In this document: piece by piece, positions 1 through 11,807 of the stretch
Layout: every line of letters begins with the position of its first letter
Position numbering within the stretch: position 1 is the first letter of the stretch
NCBI RefSeq assembly: GCF_005239225.2
Contig: NC_133294.1
Span: 18,551,631-18,615,630, forward strand
DNA from: Populus alba
Taxonomy: Eukaryota; Streptophyta; Magnoliopsida; Malpighiales; Salicaceae
Direction: 5' to 3'
DNA length: 64,000 bases
Notes under the pieces: generated by a model
What the model was told of the DNA's origin: nothing
What the model saw: the letters and a program-made list of their open reading frames with translations, nothing else
Databases searched by the model: none
Program-made: the position numbers and the translations under genes

Positions 1-1365
1 TTTATTTTTTCAGCCTGTTTTTAATAAAGTTACTATAATTTTAAATGAGCTTTTTAATTTTTATTGTTTATACTTGATTTTACAATTATTTATTTTTATT
101 ATTATATAATTAAATATAAAATAATTTTAAAAAATATAATTATTAAATTTAATGCATTTCATGATATGAAGAGTTGGCTTGAGGGGTTACGCTGTAAATT
201 TAAGTTAATCTAATATGGTGTCATGTTTTAATATTAAGTTTTATAATTTTTTTAAAAAAACTAAATCATATTTGTTATTTATTTTTCCAATTGTTTTAGA
301 ACCTATCAATTTTACGTCTGAATAACTTAGGTAGGTAGATAGATTTTAAAATTAATTTACAGAATCAAATTTAATAAAAATTATAAATAATTCCCTCTAC
401 GTAGCGAAGGCCAATAAACTTGTTTATGCTAATTTCGCTTCCCATAATTAGACTCGAGGGAATCTTCAAGTCAATGCGAAATATTAAACTCTTTTTTGAC
501 CATTTCTCTCGGGCTCGGTCACAGCTAGGCCCCACCCATTTTTGTCCGAAATTCTTGTCACCGCCAATGGCATATTACCAGCTGGAATTCACATCAAAAC
601 AGAGCCACCTCCTACCTAAGCGCGTGTGCTCTATTTCCATGGTCTAAATTATTATTATATTGTCTCATGGATGGAGAAAAACAAAAGGAAAAACATCATG
701 ATGACATATAATAGCTTTACATTCTTAAATTTCTTTTCAAGAATTAGGTTTCTTGTATCTTAATCATGCTTGACGAACAGGTGCAGAGCCTGTTTTCTCT
801 CTTGATTTTTTTTTTGTTGTATTTTAAAATTTGGATAAACAATTTTATATTTCATTTTTTAATTTAAGATAATTTGAAGTAATTTCACTCGTATGTCGAT
901 TAAATTTTATTTCAAGAAGTATAGGAAGGTATGGTTTTTAAAAATGAAAAAACTATGTATTTTTTCAAGAAAAAATAGCTTTAGAATCTTTTTCTACCAT
1001 ATTTTTACCTTGATATCTAGAAATTAAGATTCTTGATGCTAAACTAATATAGATATTATAATTCTTTTAATTGAAGGGAATTAATATATATCTTTAAAAT
1101 AGTTTAATTATTTTATTTTATAACACCATGATTAAAGCACAATGCCATGTAACAAAATCAAAACCAAATTTCATATAGCATTTGGTTTTCTTTAAATTAA
1201 ATTTTGTTGATGAACATTGATAATTTTATGAAACTAGTGGTTAGGACTTAGGATCCCTTTGATGTTGGATGTTTTAGACCTAACGAGCTCTCTTTATTTG
1301 TGGTCAAAACCCTAATTAATCACCCATTTCAAAGATCAATACTCTTTAGTGTCGTTAACTGAAGC
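1..1365. other. AT-rich intergenic DNA upstream of VQ4-like gene
   Basis: AT-rich DNA with many short A and T runs. No open frame here looks like a protein. The 75-codon frame around 420-647 has no recognisable motif. The last few hundred bases would hold the distal promoter of the VQ gene. No clear transposon end was seen. Confidence 0.5.
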
Positions 1366-1520
1366 GTGAGACTCCCTCCAAGCTTAGGAAACTTCAAAGT
1401 GAGGCCCCACCGAGACATTTCTTACCAAACCAAAGGAAGCAACAAAGTCTCCCCCACATCTCTACTTCCCTTCACTTCAAGAGACCTTCCTCTTCTTCTT
1501 CTTCTTCTCCATCTCCACAT

Positions 1521-1545
1521 CTCTCTCTCTCTCTCTCTCTCTCTC
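1521..1545. repeat. (CT)n microsatellite in the VQ gene leader
   Basis: An uninterrupted CT run about 50 bases before the VQ start codon, preceded by a CTT-rich stretch. Pyrimidine runs of this kind are common near plant transcription starts and in 5' leaders, so this is probably core promoter or 5' UTR. The length is likely to vary between individuals. Confidence 0.85.
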
Positions 1546-1597
1546 CCAGCTAGAAGAGGGCAATTGGAAAGGAAGAAAAACACCCACGAAGGCATCA

Positions 1598-2224
1598 ATG
1601 GAAACCTCACCAAGGCATCATCAAGATAACCAGAACCCACAATCTTTCCTTCCTTCACCAAATAGCCACAGCAGCAGCAGCAGCAGCAACAGTAGCTCCA
1701 CCACGACGACGACAAATAATGTTGCACTGAACAACAATATTAACTACCCACCACCACTTCCGTCACCCAAACCCATTTCGAGATCCGAATCCACTAACCC
1801 ATACCCGACAACTTTTGTGCAAGCTGACACTTCTTCCTTCAAACAAGTAGTCCAGATGTTGACTGGATCGCCCAAACCGGCCTCCACAACCACCTCCACC
1901 ACCCCAACCATCTCACAACCCGACCCAACTCCTAGAAACCACAACATCCCTCCAATTAAATCCATACCAAAAAAGAACCAATCTTCGGGGTTCAAACTTT
2001 ATGAACGTAGAAACTCAATCAAGAACCTCAAGATCAACCCTTTAAATCCGGTATTTGCCAGACCCAGTTCGGGTTTTTCTCCAAGAAAGCCAGAGATTCT
2101 CTCCCCAAGCATTCTCGATTTCCCTTCTCTTATTTTAAGCCCGGTGACTCCTTTAATACCCGACCCGTTTGACCGTTCCGGATCAGCGAAGTATACTAAT
2201 TGTTTTAGTCCCATGAGCAGCAGC

Positions 2225-2256
<32 letters not shown>

Positions 2257-2431
2257 CTTCGTTAATGCTAATGTGATGGATACTGATGCAGAGGAGAAAG
2301 CGATAAAAGAGAGAGGATTTTACTTTCATCCATCACCCGGATCCACACCAAGAGAGACTGAGCCCCGATTGTTACCTCTATTTCCTGTTACTTCGCCAAG
2401 AGTTTCAGGTTCAGCTAGTCCTTCATCTTGA
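1598..2431 (+). CDS. VQ4: VQ motif-containing protein, VQ4-like
   Basis: Intronless 277-residue protein. The plant VQ signature FxxxVQxLTG is at residues 81-90 (FKQVVQMLTG). Around it are blocks I recall from Arabidopsis VQ4 (At1g28280): the SESxNPYPTTFVQADTSS lead-in, FKLYERRNSIKNLKINPLNP, a Ser-Pro-rich stretch around ILSPSILDFPSL and SPVTPLIPDPFDRSG, and a C-terminal RLLPLFPVTSPRVSGS. VQ proteins bind WRKY factors in the nucleus, and the VQ4 group is targeted by MPK3/MPK6. The many SP/TP pairs fit that, but phosphorylation here is inference. Low-complexity Ser (near residues 25-35) and Asn (11 in a row near residue 210) tracts are unlike the rest. The ATG at 1598 is chosen because METSPR matches the family start. 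Family call is firm; VQ4 rests on recalled similarity plus synteny. Confidence 0.93.
2223..2257 (+). repeat. AAC/CAG trinucleotide repeat inside the VQ coding region
   Basis: A run of AAC codons, preceded by AGC codons, encodes an uninterrupted Asn tract after a short Ser run. A second AGC run at about 1672-1690 encodes the N-terminal Ser tract. Both are in frame, so length changes by unit would change the protein without breaking it. Confidence 0.85.
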
Positions 2432-4889
2432 AAAAAAAATAATCGTAATAAATGTCATTTTTAATCTTTTTTTTTTTTCGTGTAAGATTTTTTATATATA
2501 ATTCTATATATTATTGCTGGCATTGATGTTATTAAGGTGGTGATGATTATGAGAGCAAAAAAAAAAAAAAAAAATTCTTCTGCTGTTGAATATTTGAAGA
2601 GAATGAGGGGATCCTTGCTTCAATTGTATATCTTTATGTTTGTTCAATTTCTGTTCTCAACTAGGCCCCTTTTTTATGGGATTGAAGTGTTTGGTTGATG
2701 GGAAAGTTGAAAAAGAAAAGAAGTAAAAGAGTCAAAATTTGACTCCTGTAACGTTTAAGTTTGCAATAAAGTGGTGGTAGTAGTAAATTTTGATAAAAAG
2801 CAATCCATTAATTACAAATAATACTATTATAGTTGGACTTTACTCAAATTTGGCCTAGGTTAAACTTTTTGGTTCTTCTAGTTCGTTACGTTACATGTAG
2901 TATCTAGAGAATTTAAGAGCCATTTGGTAGTTATCTCGCACTTAATATAGGTGTCAAGCAATTTTTAATAAGATTCCGAGTAAATGCAGGATCACTATAA
3001 TTTTGAATTTTGAATAGGACAAATTACTGACTGTCCATTTCTCCGTTCTTTCAATAAATGCAAAAAGAAACCCAGTTCAGTAGTAGCTCAACAACTCATT
3101 GCAGAGGCAATGTAAGAACAGTGAGGAAGGAAGAGATTAATGGTAAAAGATTTCGTATGAAATGGGCAAAAGCAACTTTGGACCAGATCAGCTGTCATAG
3201 AAAGAGTGGATAAATGGCCAAGGAATCTTGTCGATCCCTATTGTTTTCAGTTTCTACTTTCTACAGTGGAGGAAAAAGATGCCAAGAGGGGCAAGCATTT
3301 CTATGTGCTTGGATTAAAAGCACTGTCATGTGTTGTTTTTCTCTTCTTCGATCTCACCCTGTACCACTTCCCCACTCTTTCTTTCTGAAAACTCTTTCTC
3401 GAGACATCTGTTAAGAAATCACACTCGAGGCCCATAAGAGAACACCTATTTTTAGTCTATCCTGCATAATGTTGTAGCATATGCCGTGAGGGGTCTTGTT
3501 GGACAAGGAATTGACCATCGGATATGAGGGCCCCATCAAAAACTGTGCTTGGCAGGGTTTTGATTACATTATATATATATATAGGAAGCTTGAACATGTG
3601 ATACAGTGCGAACTTTTTTTAAATAAAAGGTCGATATTTTGTTGCTTTGGAGTGGAGGATAGACCTAGTTAGGGTCTCAAGGAAGCAATAAATTCCTAGT
3701 GGTTTTGATGATCAGACCGGCGGAATTTCAGCCACAGGAGGTCGTTTTGTTGCGATCCAAGTAAGTTTTGGGGCCCACTGGTGGAAGAACGAGTGGGAAA
3801 GGAATGGCCCACTTGAGTTTTCCTAAGTTAGAGGGGTACTTAGATATTCAAACACTAGAGTGCTGGAAAAGCAATCATGCAAAGGCAGTTCCTCTTTCGT
3901 TGAATCTAACACTGATTTCAAGCTTCCTTTTTGACTCGAAGAAGACCAAAGCTGTAGAAAATGGGACACGGGAAAGTGAAGGTGGTAGGGATAGGGGGAC
4001 GTGTGATGATGAAAGGAAAGGAAGGGAAGAAATGAGGAACAGTAATGGGAAAAGCCAGAAAACATGGTGGGAAGGGTGGGCCCTTGTGACTTCTCCTGTT
4101 TGTCTTAATACTACTTGTTTCTTTCTTTCGACAATCTGGTTAGGAGACTCTGCACCCTACAGATGGTGGGTCATTAACTGAGAAATTTGAAACTTTCATG
4201 TGCACCGTTTGGGGTGGAGACCGCCCTTGGCCCCTTGCTCGCCGATCATCATCAAAAGCCATCCTCCTCCTTCTCTTGTCAATTTGTTCTTCGAGCTGCA
4301 TCTTTTCCACACGGCATGCCCCAATTCAATCAATCATGGGGGTGGATTCACTCGTTTGTGGGGTCAAGTGTTGAATGATAGGCACATTAATATTAAAATC
4401 ATGTCAAATTTTTCAACTTTCATATGAATGGAATAAACTTTTCTTACTAACGATGTTAAAGACACGGAGAACCTCACTATATTAAGATAAAACATTTTGG
4501 TGGGAAATTGTCGATGGGAAGTTCCATGGACAAATGTCAATGGCCGATGTGTTTATTCCCACTACAATTCTTAAAAGATTGCATGCATGCGTTTATTCCC
4601 ACTACAAGAGATGTTGAATTATTAAAAGAGGTGTATATTTTTCTTTTCTAAATCTTGAGTCAGCAATCAAGAACTCAACCTATCGAAATAGTTGATCAGC
4701 ACTCGAGGGTGTGAAAATTATTTGGATTTTAGTTGCAGCTGCGCCGCAAGATTTGCGAGATTTTTCATCCTGCCTCCTGGGCCTTTAAATTGATTGCTAA
4801 TCATTATCACGGCGAACACAAACAGCCCTTAATCAATCACAGCAGCCAATGCAACCGTCCAGGCCACGCCGTTAGTAACTCCACCAACG
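2432..4889. other. Intergenic DNA after the VQ gene
   Basis: The first ~200 bases are presumably the VQ 3' UTR. The remainder has moderately GC-rich stretches (3480-4380) with several unrelated open frames, the longest 137 codons from 3768. None shows a motif, codon periodicity or splice pattern I can support. A short TA run lies at 3570-3584. No RNA gene was recognised. Confidence 0.4.
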
Positions 4890-5066
4890 ATGGAAACCGA
4901 GCGAAAGAAGAAGAAGAAGCGAAAGCATCCGAAAGCCAAAAGACAGGACATCCCTAGTTGGATGGCGGCGAGAAAAACCGCCCTAATCAACTTGCAGAGG
5001 AGATGGAATTGGCACCGGTCACACTCTAATTACTTATTGACAATCAAATTTCAACATTGTATTTAA
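4890..5066 (+). CDS. Possible short basic ORF, 58 residues
   Basis: An ATG opens a 58-codon frame that starts METERKKKKKRKHPKAKRQD and continues with PSWMAARKTALINLQRRWNW. It is strongly basic and Trp/Arg-rich. I do not recognise the family. It could be a small nuclear or RNA-binding peptide, the end of a decayed gene, or chance, since AAG runs arise easily. No promoter, splice site or neighbour supports it, so it is recorded only as a candidate. Confidence 0.15.
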   Translation: METERKKKKKRKHPKAKRQDIPSWMAARKTALINLQRRWNWHRSHSNYLLTIKFQHCI

Positions 5067-5070
5067 ATTA

Positions 5071-5092
5071 TCATATATATATATATATATAT
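5071..5092. repeat. (TA)n microsatellite
   Basis: Short alternating AT run directly after the possible short ORF. No other function visible. Confidence 0.8.
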
Positions 5093-5439
5093 TTGGCTGG
5101 TGATTTCTTCTGGCCAAACAACTTCTGTGTTTATGACAAGAGTTTATGGAGTTTGGATTGTGGAAGAATGATGTCTATTTTACTTGCATAGGGCGGCTGT
5201 TTGAGACTCTGAGCTACTGCCTGTTGGGTTGGGCTAGCTGCTGGATTTTAACAACTTAATTCATGGACTGGGTGGAGAAAATGTTTGCCCCGCTCAAATC
5301 CCAAATTAGGACCTGAGCCTGTCATATAGGTTTTGGAGTGTTCTTTTAGATTGCCATTTAGTTTGGGGGTGAAAAGCAGTATTTAGATTTAGGTTTGTTT
5401 TTAGAGCATGCTGGATACTTGGTCGTAAACAAGAATTAA

Positions 5440-7400
5440 ATCTGGGGGGTTCAATCTAAGACAATCAACTTTGGCACAAACTCACTACTTCGTTTACATA
5501 TAACTTAGCTAAGTTGTTAATTGAGCCGGTAATCTTCATATGTAAAAAGAGAACATATTTAGTAAATCAGTCTATAATAACCTATATGACATCATTTTTC
5601 CCTTTTCTTTTAGGCAGATGAGACATAAAAGTTCATTCTGAGATATTCCCACTTCTATTTTAGTATTAAAAATGGTAGTAAAAGTCTTATATACTTTTGA
5701 TGCCTCATTTTTGTTTGATGACAGACACCACACTTGGACTTGGACACATACTCTGCCATTTTCTGTTTTTCATACTTGGCTACCAGTAGTAATATTTTAA
5801 GTTCATATACATCTTGGTGCTTCCTAGATGTGCTGCAAATTTAGATTCATGTGTTTATTTTAACACTTCATTCTTTAACATGTCTTTTGCTATACTTTGG
5901 CTTTCTCATGGTGATAATTCCATCATCTAGTATCCAAAAAGGATTCTCAACTCTTAATTCAACCTTATTTTTTATTTTAGTTGCCATAACATCCTCCCGT
6001 TGAGCCTCCAACACCTTATCACAGAATGTGGATTACACTTTTAATTGAGCGATTAAGGAATCTTGAAGCCTGACTTCTATCTTGATGTTAATTTTCCTTA
6101 ATTCTAGTAATTCTTTCTTTTCCTAAACTTCTTGTTCATTTAATACTGTTTGTATTTGTGATTAAAGGCATCAACTACCACTTTTTCCCTTTCTGAGTGA
6201 TACTAAATTTCAGTCATAGTCCTTAATGATCTTCACTCTTTTTTTTTTTGTTGCATGTTTAAGTCTATTTAGGTCATTAAATATCTCAAACTTTCATGGT
6301 CTATGAAAATTCGAACACAAGACCTATACAAATAGTGTTTCCAAACTATAATGTTAATACCACTAAAGCCAATTCTAAATCATTTATTGGGTAGTTACCT
6401 TCATGAGCCTTCAATTGTCTTAGGGTATGAGCAATCACTTTATCATGTCGCATTAATACATAATCTAGACCTTTCATTAAAGCATCACTATAAAGTACAA
6501 ACCCTTTCATCTCTGAAGGTAATGGTAACACTGGAGCGGTGGCAATCCTTTTTTTTTTTTTTTTTTTTTATACTTTTAGAAGCCCTCTTCACAACTTTTA
6601 TTCCATTCTTACTTTGTCCCATTTTAAGTCAATCGAGTCATCGGAATAGCTATAATGAAGAATCCTTTAATGAATCTCCTGTAGTATCCTGCTAACCTAA
6701 GAAATCTATAAATTTTAGTTGCATTTATGGTCCCTCCCACTTTAGTATTGTCTTCATCTTTCTAAGATCCACTAGTACCCCTTCAACATATATGACATAT
6801 CCTACAAAAATCACTTTATTCAGTCAAAATCTTTTAGGTTGGTATACAATCAATGCTCCCTAAAGGTTTACAATACTTGTCTTAATTGTTGTTTGTGCTC
6901 TAGGTATGATCTCAAATAAACCAAAATATCATCTATAAACACTACAACAAACTTATCCAAATAAGGTCAGAACACCTAGTTAATCAAATCCATAGACATT
7001 GTAGGAGCATTATCAATTCAAATGTATTACTAAGAACTCGTGATGTCCATAACGGGTTTTGAATGCAGTCTTTGGCACATCTTGTTCCTTGATCAAGAAT
7101 TTAAAGTACCCTGACCTCAAATCTGTTTTCAAGAAGATCCTTGCCCTTTTTTGTTGGTTAAATAAATTATCTATCCGTGACAGTGCATACTTATTCTTCA
7201 CTGTTACCTTGTTTAACTGCTTATAATCAATACAAAATCTAAGGATCTTATCTTTTTTTATTTTTCATAAATAATACTGGAGCTCCTCAGGATGAGTTAT
7301 TTGGACATATGAACCCTTTATCCAACAATTCTTGTAGTTCAATCTTCAAATCAGCTAATTTGACGGGCACCATAAGTAAGATATTCTTCTTAGTCATCAT
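5440..7400 (-). mobile_element. Decayed Ty3/gypsy retrotransposon pol (RT, RNase H, integrase)
   Basis: Read on the minus strand, fragments appear in Ty3/gypsy order. Near 7350-7010 is reverse transcriptase: LLDKGF, a broken APVLF block, [19 protein letters not shown], then [10 protein letters not shown] and [15 protein letters not shown]. At 6530-6346 is RNase H: GFVLYSDALMKGL, VIAHTLRQLK, NYPINDLELA. At 5850-5650 is the integrase zinc region, with AHLGSTKMY and a CxxC in EYVSKSKCGVCHQTK. The frames are split by stops and frameshifts, and the YxDD-containing palm region was not seen intact. No LTR pair was found around it. It is a dead remnant; its age is inferred as old from the heavy decay. 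Confidence 0.85.
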
Positions 7401-9479
7401 AATCGAAATAATACTATTCGATATGACATTTCTATCCTCTCTAAACACCACCATCTTACCTTCATGGTTCTAAAGGGTCACTATTTTCAAATTGCACCCT
7501 AAACTTAACCCATGTCTAACACCTCACAGGTCTACTAGATCGCATTGTATCCTACAAAGATCATGCCCTATCTGACAGTAAATGAATGGCACAATTTACT
7601 CACAAATATTTTGCCACCCAAATCTACTCTATAGTTTCTTCTACTGCACATTGTCACCTACATGCTATCTCAACATTTGGTTCTTCTAAAAAATAACTTA
7701 CACTTCAATTCTAGCATGCTCTTCACTACCCAAACCAGTGTAACCACATTGTCCATCAGTGTTGTGGCAACTGGCAGTACCTACGCTACTTATGCTATTA
7801 AGGGTCCTGGTATAGGTGTCTGAGGCATTGCCTCAATTAATGCCCTCACAATCTAGGTTACAAATGTAAGTATATTAAAGGTTGAATCCTCCAAGGAATC
7901 TTCTCTCTATCTCTGTGTGTGTCCTTTAAACCAGGATATTGACATTGTCTATATGTTGAAAAGGGATCTGTTATCACACTTTACTTTGTGTGCACCATCC
8001 TGAAACAATCCAATACTTCTCAGATTTCAACTTAACTTTTAAACCTAGACTAGCACTCTAATACTACTGTAACAACTTTCAATTTTTTGACCTAAATTTA
8101 CAAATAGAAATATGAGAATTCAATTTAAGATTAGGGTAATTTTTTTTTACAAAAAATTCAGGAGAGTTTCTCCTATATTTTCAATATCAAGTTATTAATA
8201 TTAAACATAAAATTACCATCCAATCAATCTGAATGCAATCATCTCAAATGATAGAATAAAAACAGCACAAGATAGACAAAAAAAGAAAAGAAAAGAAAAG
8301 AAAATGTTACAACATATCAGCTACAAAGGTTTTTTATTTGGTTAGAGCTAACATGCTAGGTTGCTAATACATCAATGTCAGAATGTGTTGCATCATTAAG
8401 ATAAAGATACGCCCAAGTGATCAAGGCATCTTTAAAAAGATATTGGTCACACACCATTTTGTATATATGTTTTCATCTTGGTAAGCTTCAAGTTCATCTA
8501 TACCCTGTTTCAATTTTGCATGAGTGTTTATTTGCCTTGTACAAAAAGTCCAAATTCTGAGCCCATCATCCACCAACATTTATTCGGATTCATATTGATT
8601 TCTTAATTGTTGAATCAATGAATAAAATGTTTAGACAATCATCCATTAGTCCAAAGTGCTATGATCTAAAGTCTTGATTAAGTCTTAATATATGTATAAA
8701 TCATCCCTCACGCTTGATCCAAATTCGAGCTCCACTTGTTTCTGGGTCATCACACCTTGCAATATATACCAATATCTCTCTCTCCCCCCAGTCTCCGGCT
8801 CCCTTCCGATGTGAATATGGCTGTGCTGATAGGTATTGCCCTCGACACTAATCTCTAACACTAGGGTTTGTTCTCTCTTCAAATATCATCTCCTAGCACT
8901 GCTCTAAATTATTTCATCTTTTTAGACAGCCTATAATTTTATTCTTGAATCGGATAGAGCCTGTAATTTAGCCCTAACCTACCGGCGGTCGTGTTCAAGG
9001 GAGCTTAATAAAGTCCTCATCTACTACAACAAAACACGACATTGAGGGCCCTCATCATTAACAAGCATTTTGTTCTCACATGGCTGAGCATATCTGTTGA
9101 CTTTTGTTAGCATTTGAAAGAAACATGACCTGTCGACGACCACCCACCAGCCACCTTTCACCGATAGCTAGGCAGCCCTGCCAATTTCCAAGCCAACCAA
9201 ACCACACTCGTGTGTGTAAATGTAAGTTTTCCTAGAGAGCATGTTACCTTCACAAAGCCTCCATGTTAAGTTGCCCCATGCCTTATCCGTTCATCAAGGC
9301 CACATTTTTTAGACGTTGGCAAGACTGTTCTACCCAGAATTTGAATCTTTTATTCGGCCAGACTCAAATTTTCTCCCTGCAAATACCTAATATTATTAGC
9401 TGGGTGTGTTAATTTATTCCATAAACTTATTTAGTTTTGTTTTAATGACTTCATCGAATTGAATAAAGGGAGCACTAGG

Positions 9480-9510
<31 letters not shown>
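9480..9510. repeat. Oligo(T)-oligo(A) perfect inverted repeat
   Basis: About 19 T are followed directly by 12 A, giving a spacerless inverted repeat. It could be the junction of two A-tails of retroposed sequences, or simple repeat growth. It is also an assembly-prone spot. Confidence 0.8.
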
Positions 9511-9765
9511 TTGAAAAGTAGAGAACGAGCATAACCTAGGATTCAGTGGACAATCTAATGAGAACAAGGTAATCTATGAAGCATGAGTATTTTTTTTATT
9601 GATTATTATTGATATCTTATCAAAGTTTCAAGACAAAAAGATGGATTTAGCTTGGAGTGCAAGGGATCCTCCTCATTTTGTCAAGAGAAACTGATGATGG
9701 TGATGATGATCGCTCATGTGCACCTTTATTTATTCCTCTCTTTACTATTCTTTTGCGAGCTACGA

Positions 9766-9767
<2 letters not shown>

Positions 9768-9813
<46 letters not shown>
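9768..9813. repeat. (TA)n microsatellite with one GTA interruption
   Basis: About 46 bases of alternating TA, interrupted once near 9787. The open frames of repeated Tyr-Ile that cross it are artefacts of the repeat. Confidence 0.9.
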
Positions 9814-10390
9814 GTAGCATGTAATGAAACTGAACTTTTTGTAGAAAAAATTAAAACACAATAAAGCAAAAGTTAAGTTAAAGATAATCATATTTGTAGA
9901 CCATTTAATTACCAATCTCGATATGAATAGCACATATTTAATCAAGAAGTTGGATATATAAGATGGGTTTGAGAATAAATTTCACATGGATATAAGAATT
10001 CGTAAAAGATAGGTTGATTAGGTTAATTTGGGTTAATTCAAATTAATATTAAAATAATGTTATTTTATATTTTTTTTAATTAAAAAAATATCAGTTTAGA
10101 TAAATTTTTTTTAAAAAATATCTTTAAAATTAGTCAAACTACATCTTATTTATGCTTGACTAAATCCACCAATAAAAGATAGATATATTAAATTATTCAA
10201 TATTGATCAAGTTAAGATATTAATTTTTAAAAAAATTTGCTTGGATTAAATTTAAGTTGATATTATTTTTTTTAAAAAAATAATTTTTTGATATAAACAT
10301 CTCAAAACCACATAAAAACATAAAAAAACAATAATTTATAACTTAAAAAAATAAAAAACTTTAAAATTACAGTTGATTCATAAATAAATT

Positions 10391-11807
10391 ATTAGAATAG
10401 AGTAGAAAAATGAAAGCAGTGCTATCAAAGACGGTCTCATAAATAATCAGCCACCTCTTACTTTGTCTGTTTCACAACTGAACCAGTACCAGGTGGCTAC
10501 TCTTCTGGCTTCTTCCAATCCCGGCACTTCTCTCTCTCAAAGCTGTACACTTTTGGTTGGTTGGCTGTTTTTGTCTTAGTTTCTACTACAAACATTGTTC
10601 CTACTTAATGGAATTTTTCTTTTATTAGTTTTTGACTCTTTAATTTCCTCAGGTACTGTCTTTTTTTATTTTTCTTTTTCATTTTCAAGTACAGTTCTTC
10701 CCCTTCTTTTTATGATCATTAAAGATCATAGCTTTTATGCTTGTTTCTGTCCAAGTTTCTTGATTTCAAGTGGGTTTCATTTACTGTTTCTTCTGCTGTT
10801 GTTCAACTCTGATTTGTGTGAATTTGGTTTGTGCCCTTATAGAATTCCCTGATTCATGTTTTATGAGTTTTTTCTTCACTTTAATTCTCCTGAAGTATAC
10901 TGTTGGAAAATTCTTCGTTTAACTGACTGGTTGCTTAAAGTCTACAACTTGTTGGCATCAATTAATTGAGCTGTTCTCACTTTTAGACTTGCATGATGCT
11001 TGCTTTCAGACTTCAATTGTGAGGTTGACGATCATTTTTTTAATGGTTATATGCTTAAAAAGGCTGGATTTTACTTGTATTCTGCTACTACACTGCTAAT
11101 AATTTTTATTTTTAGTAGAGTTCACTTGATACTTGATTGCTTGTTGATTTTTGGGGGTGATATGCCTCGTCAAGTTCTTTTAGGGAGGTTACATGTTGTT
11201 TTGACTTTGGATTGTTTCAAAATTTTACTTCAGAAGTACTTTTGAAATCAGATCACTTGACAGCATTTCCAGAAAGATTCTTCCCATTTTTAAGCTAGTT
11301 TGAATGCTTTTAAAATGTCTTCTTAGGTTGTTCTTCGAGTCCATGGTGCCTGTTATTGAGAATTTGTTTTTTTTATTTTTTTTTATTTTTTTGGCTAATC
11401 ATCACATAACATGGTATCAATGGACATTATTTTGTGGCGGTTCCCCCCGTTTTTTATTTTTTTTGGCTTTATCAAATGATTGACTTCTTCATCATTTGAT
11501 TTTAGTTCCCCTTAGAATTATCTTGGAGTACTTTAGGAAAAGTTTACTTCTGTTTTATGTTTCAGTAGTCAATACTTAGGAAGCAACACTTGTTAGTTGA
11601 ATTCATCGGGGGCATTTACTCGAGCTTTATCATTGCTAAATATCACAAGCTTCAATATTTTGTATGTGATGAATAGAATCCATGAATATGAAGATTTATC
11701 TGGGATATAATCACATCTTTGAAATTGGAATTTGGGGTTTAGTTTATTCACTTACATTACGTTGTCTGGTAAATGACAGGTCAGAAAAGGCTTTTTCCAC
11801 TCCAGTC
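10391..11807 (+). other. Probable 5' UTR exon(s) and leader intron of SMG7L
   Basis: A pyrimidine-rich, less AT-rich segment at about 10430-10600 looks like a transcribed leader. A T-rich intron-like stretch follows and ends in a good acceptor at 11779 (...tgacag), after which an exon runs 28 bases to the ATG at 11808. The donor of this leader intron could not be fixed. Open frames inside (10595-10852 and 11000-11245) are T-rich and hydrophobic, as expected of intron translated by chance. Confidence 0.5.

Larger units (their letters stand above)
7401..10390. other. Repeat-derived intergenic DNA before SMG7L
   Basis: 7400-8100 probably continues the upstream part of the decayed gypsy element, but no protease or gag motif could be read. 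8100-9470 is unassigned. 9899-10380 is very AT-rich and resembles decayed MITE sequence (repeated 'ttaaaaaaat' and 'taaaataat' words). No coding sequence is supported. Confidence 0.45.

Noticed and set aside
3768..4181. 137-codon plus-strand frame
   Set aside because: No recognisable domain, no splice or leader evidence, and mixed composition without family resemblance.
9652..9945. Tyr-Ile repeat frames
   Set aside because: Translation of a TA microsatellite.
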